From an uncultured Bacteroidales bacterium (GTDB taxonomy: Bacteria; Bacteroidota; Bacteroidia; Bacteroidales; UBA932): DNA of 64,000 nucleotides. The stretch is taken from assembly GCA_947168525.1 (NCBI GenBank), contig CAMVMG010000002.1, positions 124,001 through 188,000 on the forward strand. Reading direction: 5' to 3'. Shown here piece by piece: positions 44,443-54,210 of the stretch. Both the position numbers and the translations under genes were made by a program. The notes beneath the pieces were generated by a model that was given only the letters and a program-made list of their open reading frames with translations, did no database searches and was not told the origin of the DNA. How positions within the stretch are numbered: the stretch's first letter is position 1; every line of letters starts with the position of its first letter.

Positions 44443-46263
44443 TTAGAGATTGTCGTAGCCATAATCGTTCTTGATGTAGCCCTGACTGTTAGTCATGGTA
44501 TCGTTGAAGATGGGCCAGAACATATGCTGCTCGGGATCGTTTACATAAATGCCTTCGATCCTCTCCTTGTAGAATCCGGTCTTCTTGGCATCGTCATACT
44601 TGGTAACATAGCCTGCCGAGAGTTCGTATCCGGCAGGGGCCTTTTCGCCCGGAGCCAGGAACTTGATATCCAGGGACATTCCGTCTGCGGAAGGGGCATA
44701 CGCGATGTCTCCGCTGTACAGGAGGCCATAGGTTCCCTCCAGGTCACGAAGAAGTAGCATCTGATTCTTTGCATGGTCCAGACCCCTCTTCAGGCGATTC
44801 CAGCGGATGAGGTCTGCCTTGCGCAGGAACTCGCCGCAGAATTCCAGGGCACGTTCAAGCGCAACGGCCTCGAAGAAAATCTCCTTGGAGATAGAAACCG
44901 CTTCCACATAGGATTCGGCTGCAGCCTCATCGTAGGCGCGTGCACGGACCTCGCGGAGGTATTTCTTGGCATCGGAAGGGCCATTGAGTTCATTCTCAAT
45001 CTCGGCAGCCATCAGCAGGATATCGGCATAGCGCATCACAACGGGCTTGATGCCGTCGTCGTTGCCGCCGGTGTAAGGCTGGGCATTCATCCATTCGAAA
45101 CGGTATTTGCCGAAATACCATTTACCAATACCGGAAGGCTCCAGCGTATTATCCTTGTTCCATTTGTAGTTCACGCAAGTGACATCCCGGCGCTTGTCAT
45201 TAGTACCGTACATGAAGTAAACGGTGGGAAGCGGACCGGCATCACCGCCACGGGATACGCCGTTGGAAATGCTGGCGCCTTCCGAAGAGACGGCATAGGT
45301 GAAGTTCCAGCGGCCACGGCCGGAACCGAAGGGAATCACATACAAAGTCTCGAAGGAAGGACCAGCCGTAAGGTTTTCCATATTGTTCTGCTTACGCCAA
45401 TAGGCTTCGAAATCCTTTTCCAGGGAAGCCTTTCCGTAAGCATCCTTCAGATAAGCGAGAGCCTTGGGATAGAGGACCTCCTTGGAGAGTTCCGGATCGG
45501 AAGAAAGGCGGATGGTTCCCAGGTCGCCGGTTCCCACCATGCCGTCGTCGGGACGGATGGCATAGCCGGAGGCGGCCAGGGCGATGCGGGCGTAAAGGCC
45601 CTCGGCAAACACCTTGTTCACACGGTCCGTGCGGGAGGTGGCGGCAGTCTGGCCGGGATAAGGAAGGTAAGGGATGGCCTCTTCCAGATCCGCAAGAATC
45701 TGCTTGTATACCACGTCACGGCTGTCCTTGGCCGCATAGATGGTGGCCGATTCCAGCGAAGTGAAACGGGCAGGGACATCTCCCCAGGCCTTGGTGAGGT
45801 CGTAGTAGATCATGGCTCGGAGCGTGAGGGCTTCGCCCAGGAGATAAGCCATGTCGGCATGATCCTCTACATGGCCGTATTCCCGGATGCCTTCAATGAC
45901 CAGATTGGCACGTTCGATACCCATGTACATCAGCGGGAACGGCCCGTTGCTCAGGTTCAGCTGGCTGTTGTTGGGCAGGCAGTTATAGCCGGAAATGTCC
46001 GACTTGCCGTCGCCCATCTTGAAGGTGTTGTACCATTCGATATCGGTATTGTGTCCGTACCAGGGCAGGAAACGGCCGCGGTAGGAGTTTACCTCGCAGA
46101 AAGCCTCGGTGATGCCGAAGATGGTACCTTCCGTAAGGGAATAGTTGGAAAAGACCGTAGCCGAATCAAAGGCCGACGGGGATTCCGTATCCAGGAACTT
46201 CTCGCAGGAAACCGCCAGGGCGGCGATCATCACCGCAGAAAGAATATATGCAATCTTTTTCAT
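44443..46263 (-). CDS. SusD/RagB family surface glycan-binding lipoprotein
   Basis: A 606-residue lipoprotein (MKKIAYILSAVMIAALAVSC, followed by EKFLDTESPSAFD, a standard SusD start). TPR-like helices (ERANLVIEGIREY, GEALTLRAMIYYDLTKAWGDVPARF) and the C-terminal SusD region (VVMRYADILLMAAEIENELNG, RDLE, and IPQSE-like end PEQHMFWPIFNDTM) are present. It forms the lid over the SusC barrel and captures pectin fragments. It lies 12 bases after susC and 13 bases before the giant lipoprotein. Outer membrane, outside face. Confidence 0.95.
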   Translation of the reverse strand: MKKIAYILSAVMIAALAVSCEKFLDTESPSAFDSATVFSNYSLTEGTIFGITEAFCEVNSYRGRFLPWYGHNTDIEWYNTFKMGDGKSDISGYNCLPNNSQLNLSNGPFPLMYMGIERANLVIEGIREYGHVEDHADMAYLLGEALTLRAMIYYDLTKAWGDVPARFTSLESATIYAAKDSRDVVYKQILADLEEAIPYLPYPGQTAATSRTDRVNKVFAEGLYARIALAASGYAIRPDDGMVGTGDLGTIRLSSDPELSKEVLYPKALAYLKDAYGKASLEKDFEAYWRKQNNMENLTAGPSFETLYVIPFGSGRGRWNFTYAVSSEGASISNGVSRGGDAGPLPTVYFMYGTNDKRRDVTCVNYKWNKDNTLEPSGIGKWYFGKYRFEWMNAQPYTGGNDDGIKPVVMRYADILLMAAEIENELNGPSDAKKYLREVRARAYDEAAAESYVEAVSISKEIFFEAVALERALEFCGEFLRKADLIRWNRLKRGLDHAKNQMLLLRDLEGTYGLLYSGDIAYAPSADGMSLDIKFLAPGEKAPAGYELSAGYVTKYDDAKKTGFYKERIEGIYVNDPEQHMFWPIFNDTMTNSQGYIKNDYGYDNL

Positions 46264-46275
46264 GTCTGTAGCGGA

Positions 46276-49200
46276 TTAGAAGGTGAGATTGAGACCAGCT
46301 ACAAAGCCGATGCTCTTAGGATAGGCAGAATAGTCCACACCAGGGGTAAGCGGGGTGGCGCGGCGGGTATCCACTTCCGGATCGTAGCCGGAGTACTTGG
46401 TGAGGCAGAACAGATTGGTTCCGGTCACATAGATACGGGCACGGCGCAGATGCACCTTCTGGGTGAGTTTCTCGGGAAGCGTGTAGCCAACAGTCACACT
46501 CTGCAGGCGCAGGAAGGAGGCGTCCTCCACGGCCCAGTCGCTGAAAATGGCGTTGCCCACGAAGGGAGCCCACATGGTCTTTCCAGCATTCACCTGCCTG
46601 AGCGTGGCGGCATCCGTAATCATCTCGCCGGTGTTCCAGTCAATGTTGGTCCAGCGCTTATCTACATCCATCATGTTCATGAGGTTGCGGTTGGAGAACT
46701 TGCGGGAGCCGGTGAATTCCACCTTGTTGGCGTTATACACCTGGTTGCCGATCATGAAGTTGAAGTTGGCGCTGAAGTCAAAACCGTAGGCGTATCCGCT
46801 GAAGTTAAAGCCGCCGGTGAAATCCGGGCTGGCGTTACCGATGACGGTGCGGTCGGCCACGGTAACCTTGTTGTCGTCACTGCCGTCCACGTTCTTGAAC
46901 TTGGGTGCACCGGGAATCAGGTAGTTGGCGCCCAGGATGGCGGAGCAGTCCACCACGCCTTCATTGAGTACCCACTTGGAACCGTTCCAGGTAAAGTCGG
47001 CGGGCGTGTACATGCCGTCGCTGACATAGCCGTACATATTGCCCATCGGCTGGCCCACTTCCACCACGTAGTCGTCACCAATCTCGGTGGAAGCCCAGTA
47101 GGACTGAGCCGTAATGCGCTTCAGGCCGCCCAGGCTCGTCACCCGGTTCCTGTTATAGGCGATGTTTCCGCCGATATTCAGGGAGAAGTCCTTTTTGGAG
47201 ATGATGGGGGCGTTCAGGGTGAGTTCGATACCGCGGTTGCGCGTGCTGCCCAGGTTGCGGTACTGGCTGTCATACCCGGAACCGGTGATGGGGAAATTGA
47301 TGAGCAGGTCACGGGTGTCGTTCTGATACACTTCCACGCTACCGCTCAGACGTCCCTGGAACAGGCCGAAGTCCAGACCCACATTATGAGTGATGGTGGT
47401 CTCCCAGGTGAGTTCCGGGTTGTTCATGATCTTGCCGGCCATCCAGTAGTTGGTGCTCTGGCTCAGCCACGACGTAACGGTGGAACTGAACTGCTTGGAG
47501 ATCTGGCCGGAAGGAATGTTGTTGTTACCGGCGGTACCAAAGCTGTAACGGAGCTTGAGCTGGTCCAGCCAGTTGCGGGTATTCTCCATGAAGCTCTCGT
47601 TGGAAATGGTCCAGGACACGGCGGCGGAAGGGAAGAAGCCCCAGCGCCTGCCGCGGGAGAATTTGGACGAGCCGTCGGCGCGCAGCGTGGCGCCTACAGA
47701 GTAACGGCGCTTGTAGTCATAATTCACCCGGCCGAAGAAGGAAAGGAGCTTGTCGTCCGGATCGAAGTAATTGTTAGTGGACGCCGGTGTTCCGGAAGAC
47801 ATGAAATTCCAGGCCATGGGGGCATCGTAGGATGCATTGAGGCCATCCACCATCAAGGTGAGCAGGTTGCTCTTGGTGATGGTCATTTCCTCACCCAGCA
47901 GGAGGGTAAGGCTGTGGTTTTCATTGTTCAGGATTTCCGCAAAATCGTAATTAAGCGTGTTGGTATTGCGGTATTTGGTCCGGAAAGCCTCTTTGTGCTG
48001 GTTGGAGACACCCGTCTTGTCGGTGGAGTTATTGGCCACATAGTAGGTGGTCATGCCGTAGAAACGGTCGTCGGTCTGGGTGTATTTCTCCAGGCCACCC
48101 TCGATCTTCAGGTTCAGATTCTTGATAATCTTCCAGTTGAAAGCCGCGTTGGCGTTCCAGGTGGTACGGATGCGGCGGGAATCGTTGTCGGATACGGAAA
48201 GCAGCGGCGGAGCGTTGTCACCGTAGTCCTGCTCCTCGTCCACGCCCTGGATGGTGGAGGCGATGGGGATAGGAGTATAGGAAACAGCATGCTTGAGACG
48301 GCCGTTGCCGGAAGTGGTACCTGTGTCGTTGATGCCATTGGCGCCGCCACCGCGCACATTCACGCGGGAATAACGCACATTGGCGTCGATGGAGGTATTC
48401 TCCGAGGTCTTGAAATTGGCCTTGAAATTCAGGTTGTCACGGCTGTAGGTAGAGCCCACCATGATGGCCTGGTCACCCATATGGGCATAGCCCAGGGTCC
48501 AGTTCACGCTGTCGCTGGAGCCGCTCACGGAGAAGTCGGCCGAGAATGTGCTGCCGGTATTGCCAAACACGGCGTCAATCCAATTGTTGGTGGCCATGCC
48601 CTTGTACAGGTCGATATCGGAGAAATTACCGAAGTACGGCAGATAGTAAGAGCTCAGGTTGTCCCTCACCACGCCCAGCTCGTACTGGAACTTCACGAAG
48701 TTCTCGGCATCCATCGCGACAATGGCGTTCCGGTTGGCCATGGTCTTGAGGCCATAGTAGGTGTTGAACTTGACCGAAATCCGCTGGCCTCTCTCGGCGC
48801 TCTTGGTGGTCACGATCACAACGCCGTTGGCACCGCGGGAACCGTAGATGGCGGTGGAGAAAGCGTCCTTCAGAACGTCGATACTCTGGATTTCTGAGGA
48901 AGGGATATCGTTGATGGATTCCACCGGGAAGCCGTCCACGATATACAGAGGAGCGCTGTCCTGGGTGATGGAACCGCCTCCGCGGACACGGATCTTGATG
49001 TCGGCGTCCGGATCACCTTCCGTAGTGACGACGGACACGCCGGCCATCTTTCCAGAAAGGGCCTGTGAAACGGTCGTCACCGGCTGCTCGGTGAGCTTGT
49101 CACTTCCCACGGACGACACGGAGCCCAGCAGGTCGCGGCGTTTGACCGTCGCGTAGCCTACTACCACTACCTCGTCCAGGAAGGTCTGGTCGGCGGCGAG

Positions 49201-49485
49201 GACCACATTGATTTCCGTCTGACCGGCAATGGCAATGGTCTGGTCCGCCAGTCCGATGAAGGAGAACACCAGATTTACTGCATCTGCAGGGACTACGAGC
49301 GAATAGTCGCCGTCCAGTCCGGTGATGGTGCCCACGGTGGTACCCTCTACGAGGACGCCCGCACCGATGAGCGGTTCACCGTTTTCGTCCGTCACGATAC
49401 CATGGATGGTAGTCTGTGCGAAAAGCGACCATGCAGTGCCCAGGCAGAGAAGCGCAAGAATGAGTTTCTTTACTGGATTTTTCAT
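46276..49485 (-). CDS. SusC/RagA family TonB-dependent receptor
   Basis: A 1069-residue receptor with signal peptide MKNPVKKLILALLCLGTAWSLFAQ. The CarboxypepD_reg-like domain spans about 25-105 (IHGIVTDENGEPLIGAGVLVEG). The TonB box is DEVVVVGYATVKRR, and the SusC plug signature is IYGSRGANGVVIVTTK after GGGSITQDSAPLYIVDGFPV. The rest is a 22-strand barrel ending VAGLNLTF. It imports oligosaccharides, here probably oligogalacturonides, with the adjacent SusD. Outer membrane. Confidence 0.96.
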   Translation of the reverse strand: MKNPVKKLILALLCLGTAWSLFAQTTIHGIVTDENGEPLIGAGVLVEGTTVGTITGLDGDYSLVVPADAVNLVFSFIGLADQTIAIAGQTEINVVLAADQTFLDEVVVVGYATVKRRDLLGSVSSVGSDKLTEQPVTTVSQALSGKMAGVSVVTTEGDPDADIKIRVRGGGSITQDSAPLYIVDGFPVESINDIPSSEIQSIDVLKDAFSTAIYGSRGANGVVIVTTKSAERGQRISVKFNTYYGLKTMANRNAIVAMDAENFVKFQYELGVVRDNLSSYYLPYFGNFSDIDLYKGMATNNWIDAVFGNTGSTFSADFSVSGSSDSVNWTLGYAHMGDQAIMVGSTYSRDNLNFKANFKTSENTSIDANVRYSRVNVRGGGANGINDTGTTSGNGRLKHAVSYTPIPIASTIQGVDEEQDYGDNAPPLLSVSDNDSRRIRTTWNANAAFNWKIIKNLNLKIEGGLEKYTQTDDRFYGMTTYYVANNSTDKTGVSNQHKEAFRTKYRNTNTLNYDFAEILNNENHSLTLLLGEEMTITKSNLLTLMVDGLNASYDAPMAWNFMSSGTPASTNNYFDPDDKLLSFFGRVNYDYKRRYSVGATLRADGSSKFSRGRRWGFFPSAAVSWTISNESFMENTRNWLDQLKLRYSFGTAGNNNIPSGQISKQFSSTVTSWLSQSTNYWMAGKIMNNPELTWETTITHNVGLDFGLFQGRLSGSVEVYQNDTRDLLINFPITGSGYDSQYRNLGSTRNRGIELTLNAPIISKKDFSLNIGGNIAYNRNRVTSLGGLKRITAQSYWASTEIGDDYVVEVGQPMGNMYGYVSDGMYTPADFTWNGSKWVLNEGVVDCSAILGANYLIPGAPKFKNVDGSDDNKVTVADRTVIGNASPDFTGGFNFSGYAYGFDFSANFNFMIGNQVYNANKVEFTGSRKFSNRNLMNMMDVDKRWTNIDWNTGEMITDAATLRQVNAGKTMWAPFVGNAIFSDWAVEDASFLRLQSVTVGYTLPEKLTQKVHLRRARIYVTGTNLFCLTKYSGYDPEVDTRRATPLTPGVDYSAYPKSIGFVAGLNLTF

Positions 49486-49517
49486 GGATTGGTTGATTAA
49501 TAGGTTAATAATTTATG

Positions 49518-51377
49518 TTAAAGTTTTACATAAGATCCTTTTTCATTCCCCCCGGCAACGATGTCCCTGACCAGATAGTGCAGGTACATCTCCAGGTTGG
49601 TATACCGTCCCTTCGGATCGATGGTGCAGGCAGCACCGTCGGCGGCACTCCCCTTGTCCATCCCCCAGGCATCTTCCACGGCATCCGGAATCCCGTCGCC
49701 GTCGGAATCCTTCACGGCAGCGAGTTCCCGGGCCGATGCCTCGTAGGCAGGCCAGCCGCCCACATCCGTCTGAGAGTCAATCAACCCGCCGGTAGAGCCG
49801 TTAGAACCTGTATAAGTAGCATTCCTATTACGAACCTCTTTGGTCACACGTTCATCCACACGATCCCGGTCAAGGCTGGCGCCGGCATACTTAAGCACTT
49901 GTTCATAAGCATCATAGGCACCATGAAGCCAGAGGGAGGTCTCCAAATCGGGATAGCCGAAGCGGGAAGTGGAACGGATGGTGTTTATTACCGACACCGA
50001 CGCCGTAGTGCCCTTCCAGTTGTCTGAGGACATGTCACCAGCAGCATCGGAACTGAAATCCATCACATTGCCATCCAGGAAAAAATGACCGGGAACGATG
50101 GTAGAACTGCCTGTTTTCTTGGTGCAGTTCTCACAGGCCTTGGTCCAGGGATCGATAAAACGGACCTTCCCGGCCCCCGTTGCAGGACCCGGTTTATAAT
50201 AATTGTTTATAAGGTTGTACCGCTTGAACTCGTTGTTGTCATTGGCGCTTTCGCCACCATAAGTACTGTTGTCCCCCCAGTTGTAAATGACATTGTTTAT
50301 CAGGCTCACAGGTCCCTTGAGCGTAGAAACATAATCGTGGTCAAGGCGAGGGTTCCGGCTGTCGTGATGAGCAAGCAGATTGTGATGATAGGTGGCATTG
50401 GTTCCTCCCCAGATTCCGCCGTAACCATGCTTCCCGTCTCCATGTACCGAATTGCGAAGACTCTCCGAAAGGATGCTCCATCCCAAGGTAAAGTTGGTCA
50501 TGCCATAAAAAGACCCGCACTCGTCCGTGCTCCAGCTCAGGGAACAATGGTCAATGATGACATCATGAATGTCATTGTCTCCTGTATAGAGGTTCATGGC
50601 ATCATCCACTGTCTTCTTCTCATCCCCCATCCGGCAACGGATGTAGCGTACAATCACGTTGCTGGCATTGATTCTGAACGTATAATTCTTCAAGCAGATA
50701 CCCTCCCCCGGAGCTGTCTGGCCTGCTATGGTTACATCTCCGTTCCGGACTACCAGGGTGGATTCCAAGGGAATCACACCTGCCACGTCGAAGACGATGG
50801 TCCGTGCGCCTTTTTCTTCCAACGCCGCCCGAAGGGAACCGCTGCCCTTGTCGTTCAGGTTGGTCACATGGATTACCTTTCCTCCGCGGCCGCCGGTCGT
50901 GTACATGCCACCGCCCTCGGCGCCGGGAAAGGCGCGGGCCACGCCGTCTTCTTCATCGGCGGGAATCTTGAAGTCCTCATAGGCGACGGTCGGGCCGGGC
51001 GTGGGATTCACCGGATCCGCGGTACCCGACGTGGTGGCATCCAGATAGGTGTAGGCCGATGTCTGTTTGTCGCTGTTCACGCTCCGCACACCGAAGCGGT
51101 AGGCAGTAGCCTTCTTCAGGCCCGCAACCGTGGCATTGCGCTTGGTCTCGCGACCGTCCAGGGACACGCCCTCCCCGGTAAGCGTCCACTCATAGGCCAC
51201 GGCGCCTTCCACCACATCCCACTGGAACGTGAGGGATGTTTCCGTGGAGCCGTGCAGCTTGAGCCCGGTGGGAGCAGCGGGCGGGTTGGAAGCAGGCGTC
51301 ACAGGGTTTTCCGGAGTTTTTCCGCAAGCCCACAACACAAATGCAGCCGCCAAAGCCCATGTGAAGTTTATTCTCAT
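49518..51377 (-). CDS. Pectate lyase family 1 lipoprotein
   Basis: A 619-residue lipoprotein (MRINFTWALAAAFVLWAC). A fibronectin-III-like domain spans about 30-130. The catalytic parallel beta-helix from about 150 to 560 has PL1 signatures: AFPGAEGGGMYTTGGRGGKVIHVTNLNDKGSGSLRAAL, TIAGQTAPGEGICLKNY, and DVIIDHCSLSWSTDECG with Asp/Glu calcium ligands, with the catalytic arginine in HHDSRNPRLDHDY. A Ca-binding-type DSDGDGIPDAVEDAWG follows. It cleaves polygalacturonate by beta-elimination to give unsaturated ends for GH105. ATG overlaps the GH105 stop (ATGA). Confidence 0.92.
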   Translation of the reverse strand: MRINFTWALAAAFVLWACGKTPENPVTPASNPPAAPTGLKLHGSTETSLTFQWDVVEGAVAYEWTLTGEGVSLDGRETKRNATVAGLKKATAYRFGVRSVNSDKQTSAYTYLDATTSGTADPVNPTPGPTVAYEDFKIPADEEDGVARAFPGAEGGGMYTTGGRGGKVIHVTNLNDKGSGSLRAALEEKGARTIVFDVAGVIPLESTLVVRNGDVTIAGQTAPGEGICLKNYTFRINASNVIVRYIRCRMGDEKKTVDDAMNLYTGDNDIHDVIIDHCSLSWSTDECGSFYGMTNFTLGWSILSESLRNSVHGDGKHGYGGIWGGTNATYHHNLLAHHDSRNPRLDHDYVSTLKGPVSLINNVIYNWGDNSTYGGESANDNNEFKRYNLINNYYKPGPATGAGKVRFIDPWTKACENCTKKTGSSTIVPGHFFLDGNVMDFSSDAAGDMSSDNWKGTTASVSVINTIRSTSRFGYPDLETSLWLHGAYDAYEQVLKYAGASLDRDRVDERVTKEVRNRNATYTGSNGSTGGLIDSQTDVGGWPAYEASARELAAVKDSDGDGIPDAVEDAWGMDKGSAADGAACTIDPKGRYTNLEMYLHYLVRDIVAGGNEKGSYVKL

Positions 51378-52540
51378 AGTTTCTCGTATTCCAGTGAAGC
51401 CCAAATCAGGGGGCCGATGCCCTTGGGATCGTTAGACCGCACGCTTTCATGGATATAATAATCGTAGTCTCCCCTTCGGTTGTCCTTGCCGCCCAGGCCT
51501 GCCACCTCACAGCACTGGTTCAGGTTCACCAGGCCCTCCTCCTCCGTGACGAAGGTTTCCAGGAGGGATTCATAGGCCTGCAAGGCGCCTTCCCGGTTCC
51601 GGAGAAAACCCATCCGGCAGCCCTTGAGCCAAGCATACGTGAACATGGCGCTGCAGGTGGCTTCCAGGTAGTTGCCTTCGCGGTAAGGCTGGTCCAACAC
51701 CTGGAACCACATGCCGGTTTCGGCGTCGGCATAGAGAGGAAGCACCTGATACAGATTGTTCAGGATTCCAATCAGGGCATCCCGGTACGGACCGTCCGGA
51801 AGGATTTCCGCCACATCTACCAGAGCCATGCAGTACCAGCCCAGGGCACGTCCCCAGGCGTGGTCGCTCTGGCCGGTTTCCGGATTGCACCAGAACATTT
51901 GGTGCGAGGAATCCCAGGCGTGGCGCAGCAGGCCGGTTGCGGCGTCGTAGGTGTGGTTGTACACCGTGGTGAACTGATGCACGATGTCTCCGAAGTTCCG
52001 CTCCTGCTGCAGGCTGTCCGTCACATAGCGGACCGTATATTCTGCATAGAAGGGCTGGGCCATGTACAGGCCGTCCAGCCACATCTGGTCCGGATAAACC
52101 TGCTTGTGCCAGAAACCGCCTTCCGGGGTGCGGGGCTGGTCCTTGAGCTGGCTGTAAAGAGAGTCCATGGCGGCACGGTACTTCTGCCTGCCGGTGATGT
52201 CGAAGAGCTGGAAAAGCGTACGGCCGGGGCAGATGTGGTCCGTGGAGAAATTGGTTTTCTTATAATTATAGATAACCCCATCCTCGCCGATGATGGCATC
52301 GTACCAGGCATCCACGTAGGAAAGGATCTTGTCGTCACCGTCAGTCTCGTAGACATCCAGGAAGGCCTTGAGTTCCAGGCCGGTGGTGTAGTTCCATTTT
52401 AAGTTTCCTCCCTGGCCGTCCAGCTGCGACGCTTGCGGGCAGCGGGCCATTTCCGAAACGACCACCTTCTGGTACAGCGGAGCCTTGGCCGTACAGGCGG
52501 TCAAGGCTGCTGCAATGGCTATAATCAAACTTTTTTTCAT
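51374..52540 (-). CDS. GH105 unsaturated glucuronyl/galacturonyl hydrolase
   Basis: A 388-residue lipoprotein (MKKSLIIAIAAALTAC), fitting the (alpha/alpha)6 barrel of GH105 (YteR/RhiN). DQMWLDGLYMAQPF contains the catalytic aspartate, and DHAWGRALGWYCMALVDV is the conserved substrate-subsite segment. It releases the 4,5-unsaturated uronate from the non-reducing ends made by the lyase, producing the substrate of KduI. The start overlaps the stop of the CE12-CE8 gene by four bases (ATGA). Periplasm or surface. Confidence 0.92.
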   Translation of the reverse strand: MKKSLIIAIAAALTACTAKAPLYQKVVVSEMARCPQASQLDGQGGNLKWNYTTGLELKAFLDVYETDGDDKILSYVDAWYDAIIGEDGVIYNYKKTNFSTDHICPGRTLFQLFDITGRQKYRAAMDSLYSQLKDQPRTPEGGFWHKQVYPDQMWLDGLYMAQPFYAEYTVRYVTDSLQQERNFGDIVHQFTTVYNHTYDAATGLLRHAWDSSHQMFWCNPETGQSDHAWGRALGWYCMALVDVAEILPDGPYRDALIGILNNLYQVLPLYADAETGMWFQVLDQPYREGNYLEATCSAMFTYAWLKGCRMGFLRNREGALQAYESLLETFVTEEEGLVNLNQCCEVAGLGGKDNRRGDYDYYIHESVRSNDPKGIGPLIWASLEYEKL

Positions 52541-54210
52541 CGGTTGTCGTACGGGTTCCAGATTATACCGTCCTGCGGCTGGTACATCACTTTCTCAAAG
52601 GTGTACTCGGCCGCCTCGGCGGGGGTGAGGCTGTGGCTCCAGGGGACGCGGGGTCCGCGGGCGCCGGGGCCCGTATTGCCGTATTCGGCATAATAGGAGT
52701 TCTTCTTGGTGTCCGGTTTTCCTTTACTCTCCCAGTCGTGCCATCCCTCCGGCACAATGTGGCTGCCCAGCTCGCACCCGATGAAAACGGTCTTCGCATA
52801 CGAACGCCAGGGGCGGCCCAGATAGCACGCGGTTACGCCCGGGGCGGCGGTCAGCTTGCAGTTCTTGAACACATAGCCGTATTTCTGGCCTTCCAGGGTG
52901 GATGCCGCCGTGATGTAGCTGTCCTTTTTGCTGTGGATGGTGCAATTCTCGAAATAGGCGATGCTGGTCCCAAAGATGAAATCCGTGGTGCCTTCTATAT
53001 AGCAGTCCAGGAAATAATTGCGCTTGACACCGCCGTCCTTGCCAAAGCGGCCGTAGGTGTAAAGGGTATCCTGGTTGCCCAGGAACCGGCAGTTCTTGAA
53101 AAAGAGGAAGTCGCCGTCGGTGAACACGGCCACGGCCTGGCCGATCTCATTTCCCTCCCCGGCGGAATTCTCGAAGCTGAGGTTCTCGAAGGTAATGTAG
53201 CTGGCGTGGATGTAGATGGTGGCGCTACCGGAGGTGCCGATGTCGAAATTACGGCCAGGCCAGAACTTCCGGGCGTATTTGTCGAAGGAAATTACGGTAT
53301 TTTCCGCATCTTCTCCGATGAAACGGACGCGGAACTTGGAATGCGGGATGGAGACCACTTCCTTATAGACGCCTTTCCGGATGAAAACCGTGGTAATGGC
53401 CTCGTGGCTATAGTCCGGGATGGCGTTCACCGCCTCCTGCACGCTCATGTAGTCTCCGTGGCCGTCGGGTGACACCACCATGTCGTAGCGGACCAGGTGG
53501 GCGGCGATTTCCGGGAGCTGTTCCCGGATTTTGTCACAGACGATTTCCGTTACCTTGCGTGCACCTGAGGCAACAGTATGGGTATTGTCTTCCTTGCCTT
53601 CCGGGGCGCAGGCATACTTACCGGGTTCCAGGTGCATGAAATAGGGACGCGATGCGGTATCTCCCAAAGCCTCTATCCAGTTGAGCGTGGAGGTGGTGAT
53701 GTCCAGCAGCGGAATGCCGAACTCCTCCGCCACCTGTTTCATGGCGGCGGGATAGTCCGTGTGGCAGTTGCGGTCCAGTTTGCCGTCCTTGAACCAGCGG
53801 CGGGCCACCGGCGTGAGCAGGACGGGATGGGCACCCGCATCCAGGGCCGTGCGAACAAACAGGCGGAGGTTCTCCTGATAGGCCCCGTAGGCTGGGGCGT
53901 AGCGGGCAGGGTCGTCCGCCTTGGCATCGTTGTGGCCAAACTGGATGAAGACATAGTCCCCGGCCTTCAGGTTGGCCTTCACCTGGTCCCAGAGGCCCAG
54001 GTCTATGAAGCTCTTGGTGCTGCGGCCGTTCTGGGCATAATTGATGACGTCAATACTGCCATCCAGGAAATTGGGGAACATCATGCCCCAGCCCCGCTCG
54101 GGGTTTCCATTTGCCAGGTTTTTCTCCGCCATGGTGCTGTCGCCCATCAGATGGATGGTGAAAGAGCTGGCCACAAGCCAGATTCCTATCAGATAAAGGA
54201 GTTTTTTCAT
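52537..54210 (-). CDS. Two-domain pectin esterase: CE12 acetylesterase fused to CE8 methylesterase
   Basis: A 557-residue exported protein (MKKLLYLIGIWLVASSFT). Residues about 18-240 are an SGNH acetylesterase: LMGDST holds the nucleophile serine, FGHND is block III, and DNTH the acid/histidine pair, typical of rhamnogalacturonan acetylesterases. Residues about 245-545 are a pectin methylesterase: GDYMSVQEAVNAIPD, then GNQDTLYTYG and GTTDFIFGTS (two catalytic Asp) and YLGRPWRSYAKTVF (Arg-Trp). It removes acetyl and methyl groups so that GH28 and PL1 can cut. The fusion is known in other Bacteroidota loci. Overlaps both neighbours by four bases. Confidence 0.95.
   Translation of the reverse strand: MKKLLYLIGIWLVASSFTIHLMGDSTMAEKNLANGNPERGWGMMFPNFLDGSIDVINYAQNGRSTKSFIDLGLWDQVKANLKAGDYVFIQFGHNDAKADDPARYAPAYGAYQENLRLFVRTALDAGAHPVLLTPVARRWFKDGKLDRNCHTDYPAAMKQVAEEFGIPLLDITTSTLNWIEALGDTASRPYFMHLEPGKYACAPEGKEDNTHTVASGARKVTEIVCDKIREQLPEIAAHLVRYDMVVSPDGHGDYMSVQEAVNAIPDYSHEAITTVFIRKGVYKEVVSIPHSKFRVRFIGEDAENTVISFDKYARKFWPGRNFDIGTSGSATIYIHASYITFENLSFENSAGEGNEIGQAVAVFTDGDFLFFKNCRFLGNQDTLYTYGRFGKDGGVKRNYFLDCYIEGTTDFIFGTSIAYFENCTIHSKKDSYITAASTLEGQKYGYVFKNCKLTAAPGVTACYLGRPWRSYAKTVFIGCELGSHIVPEGWHDWESKGKPDTKKNSYYAEYGNTGPGARGPRVPWSHSLTPAEAAEYTFEKVMYQPQDGIIWNPYDNR

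Noticed and set aside
39804..44474. A 1556-codon open frame opposite the giant lipoprotein gene
   Set aside because: Its composition follows from the GC-rich third positions of the real gene; it has no signal peptide or domain pattern, while the opposite strand encodes a recognisable repeat lipoprotein.
44773..48897. A 1374-codon open frame opposite susD and susC
   Set aside because: It is antisense to clear SusC and SusD families and shows no family match; a codon-bias shadow.
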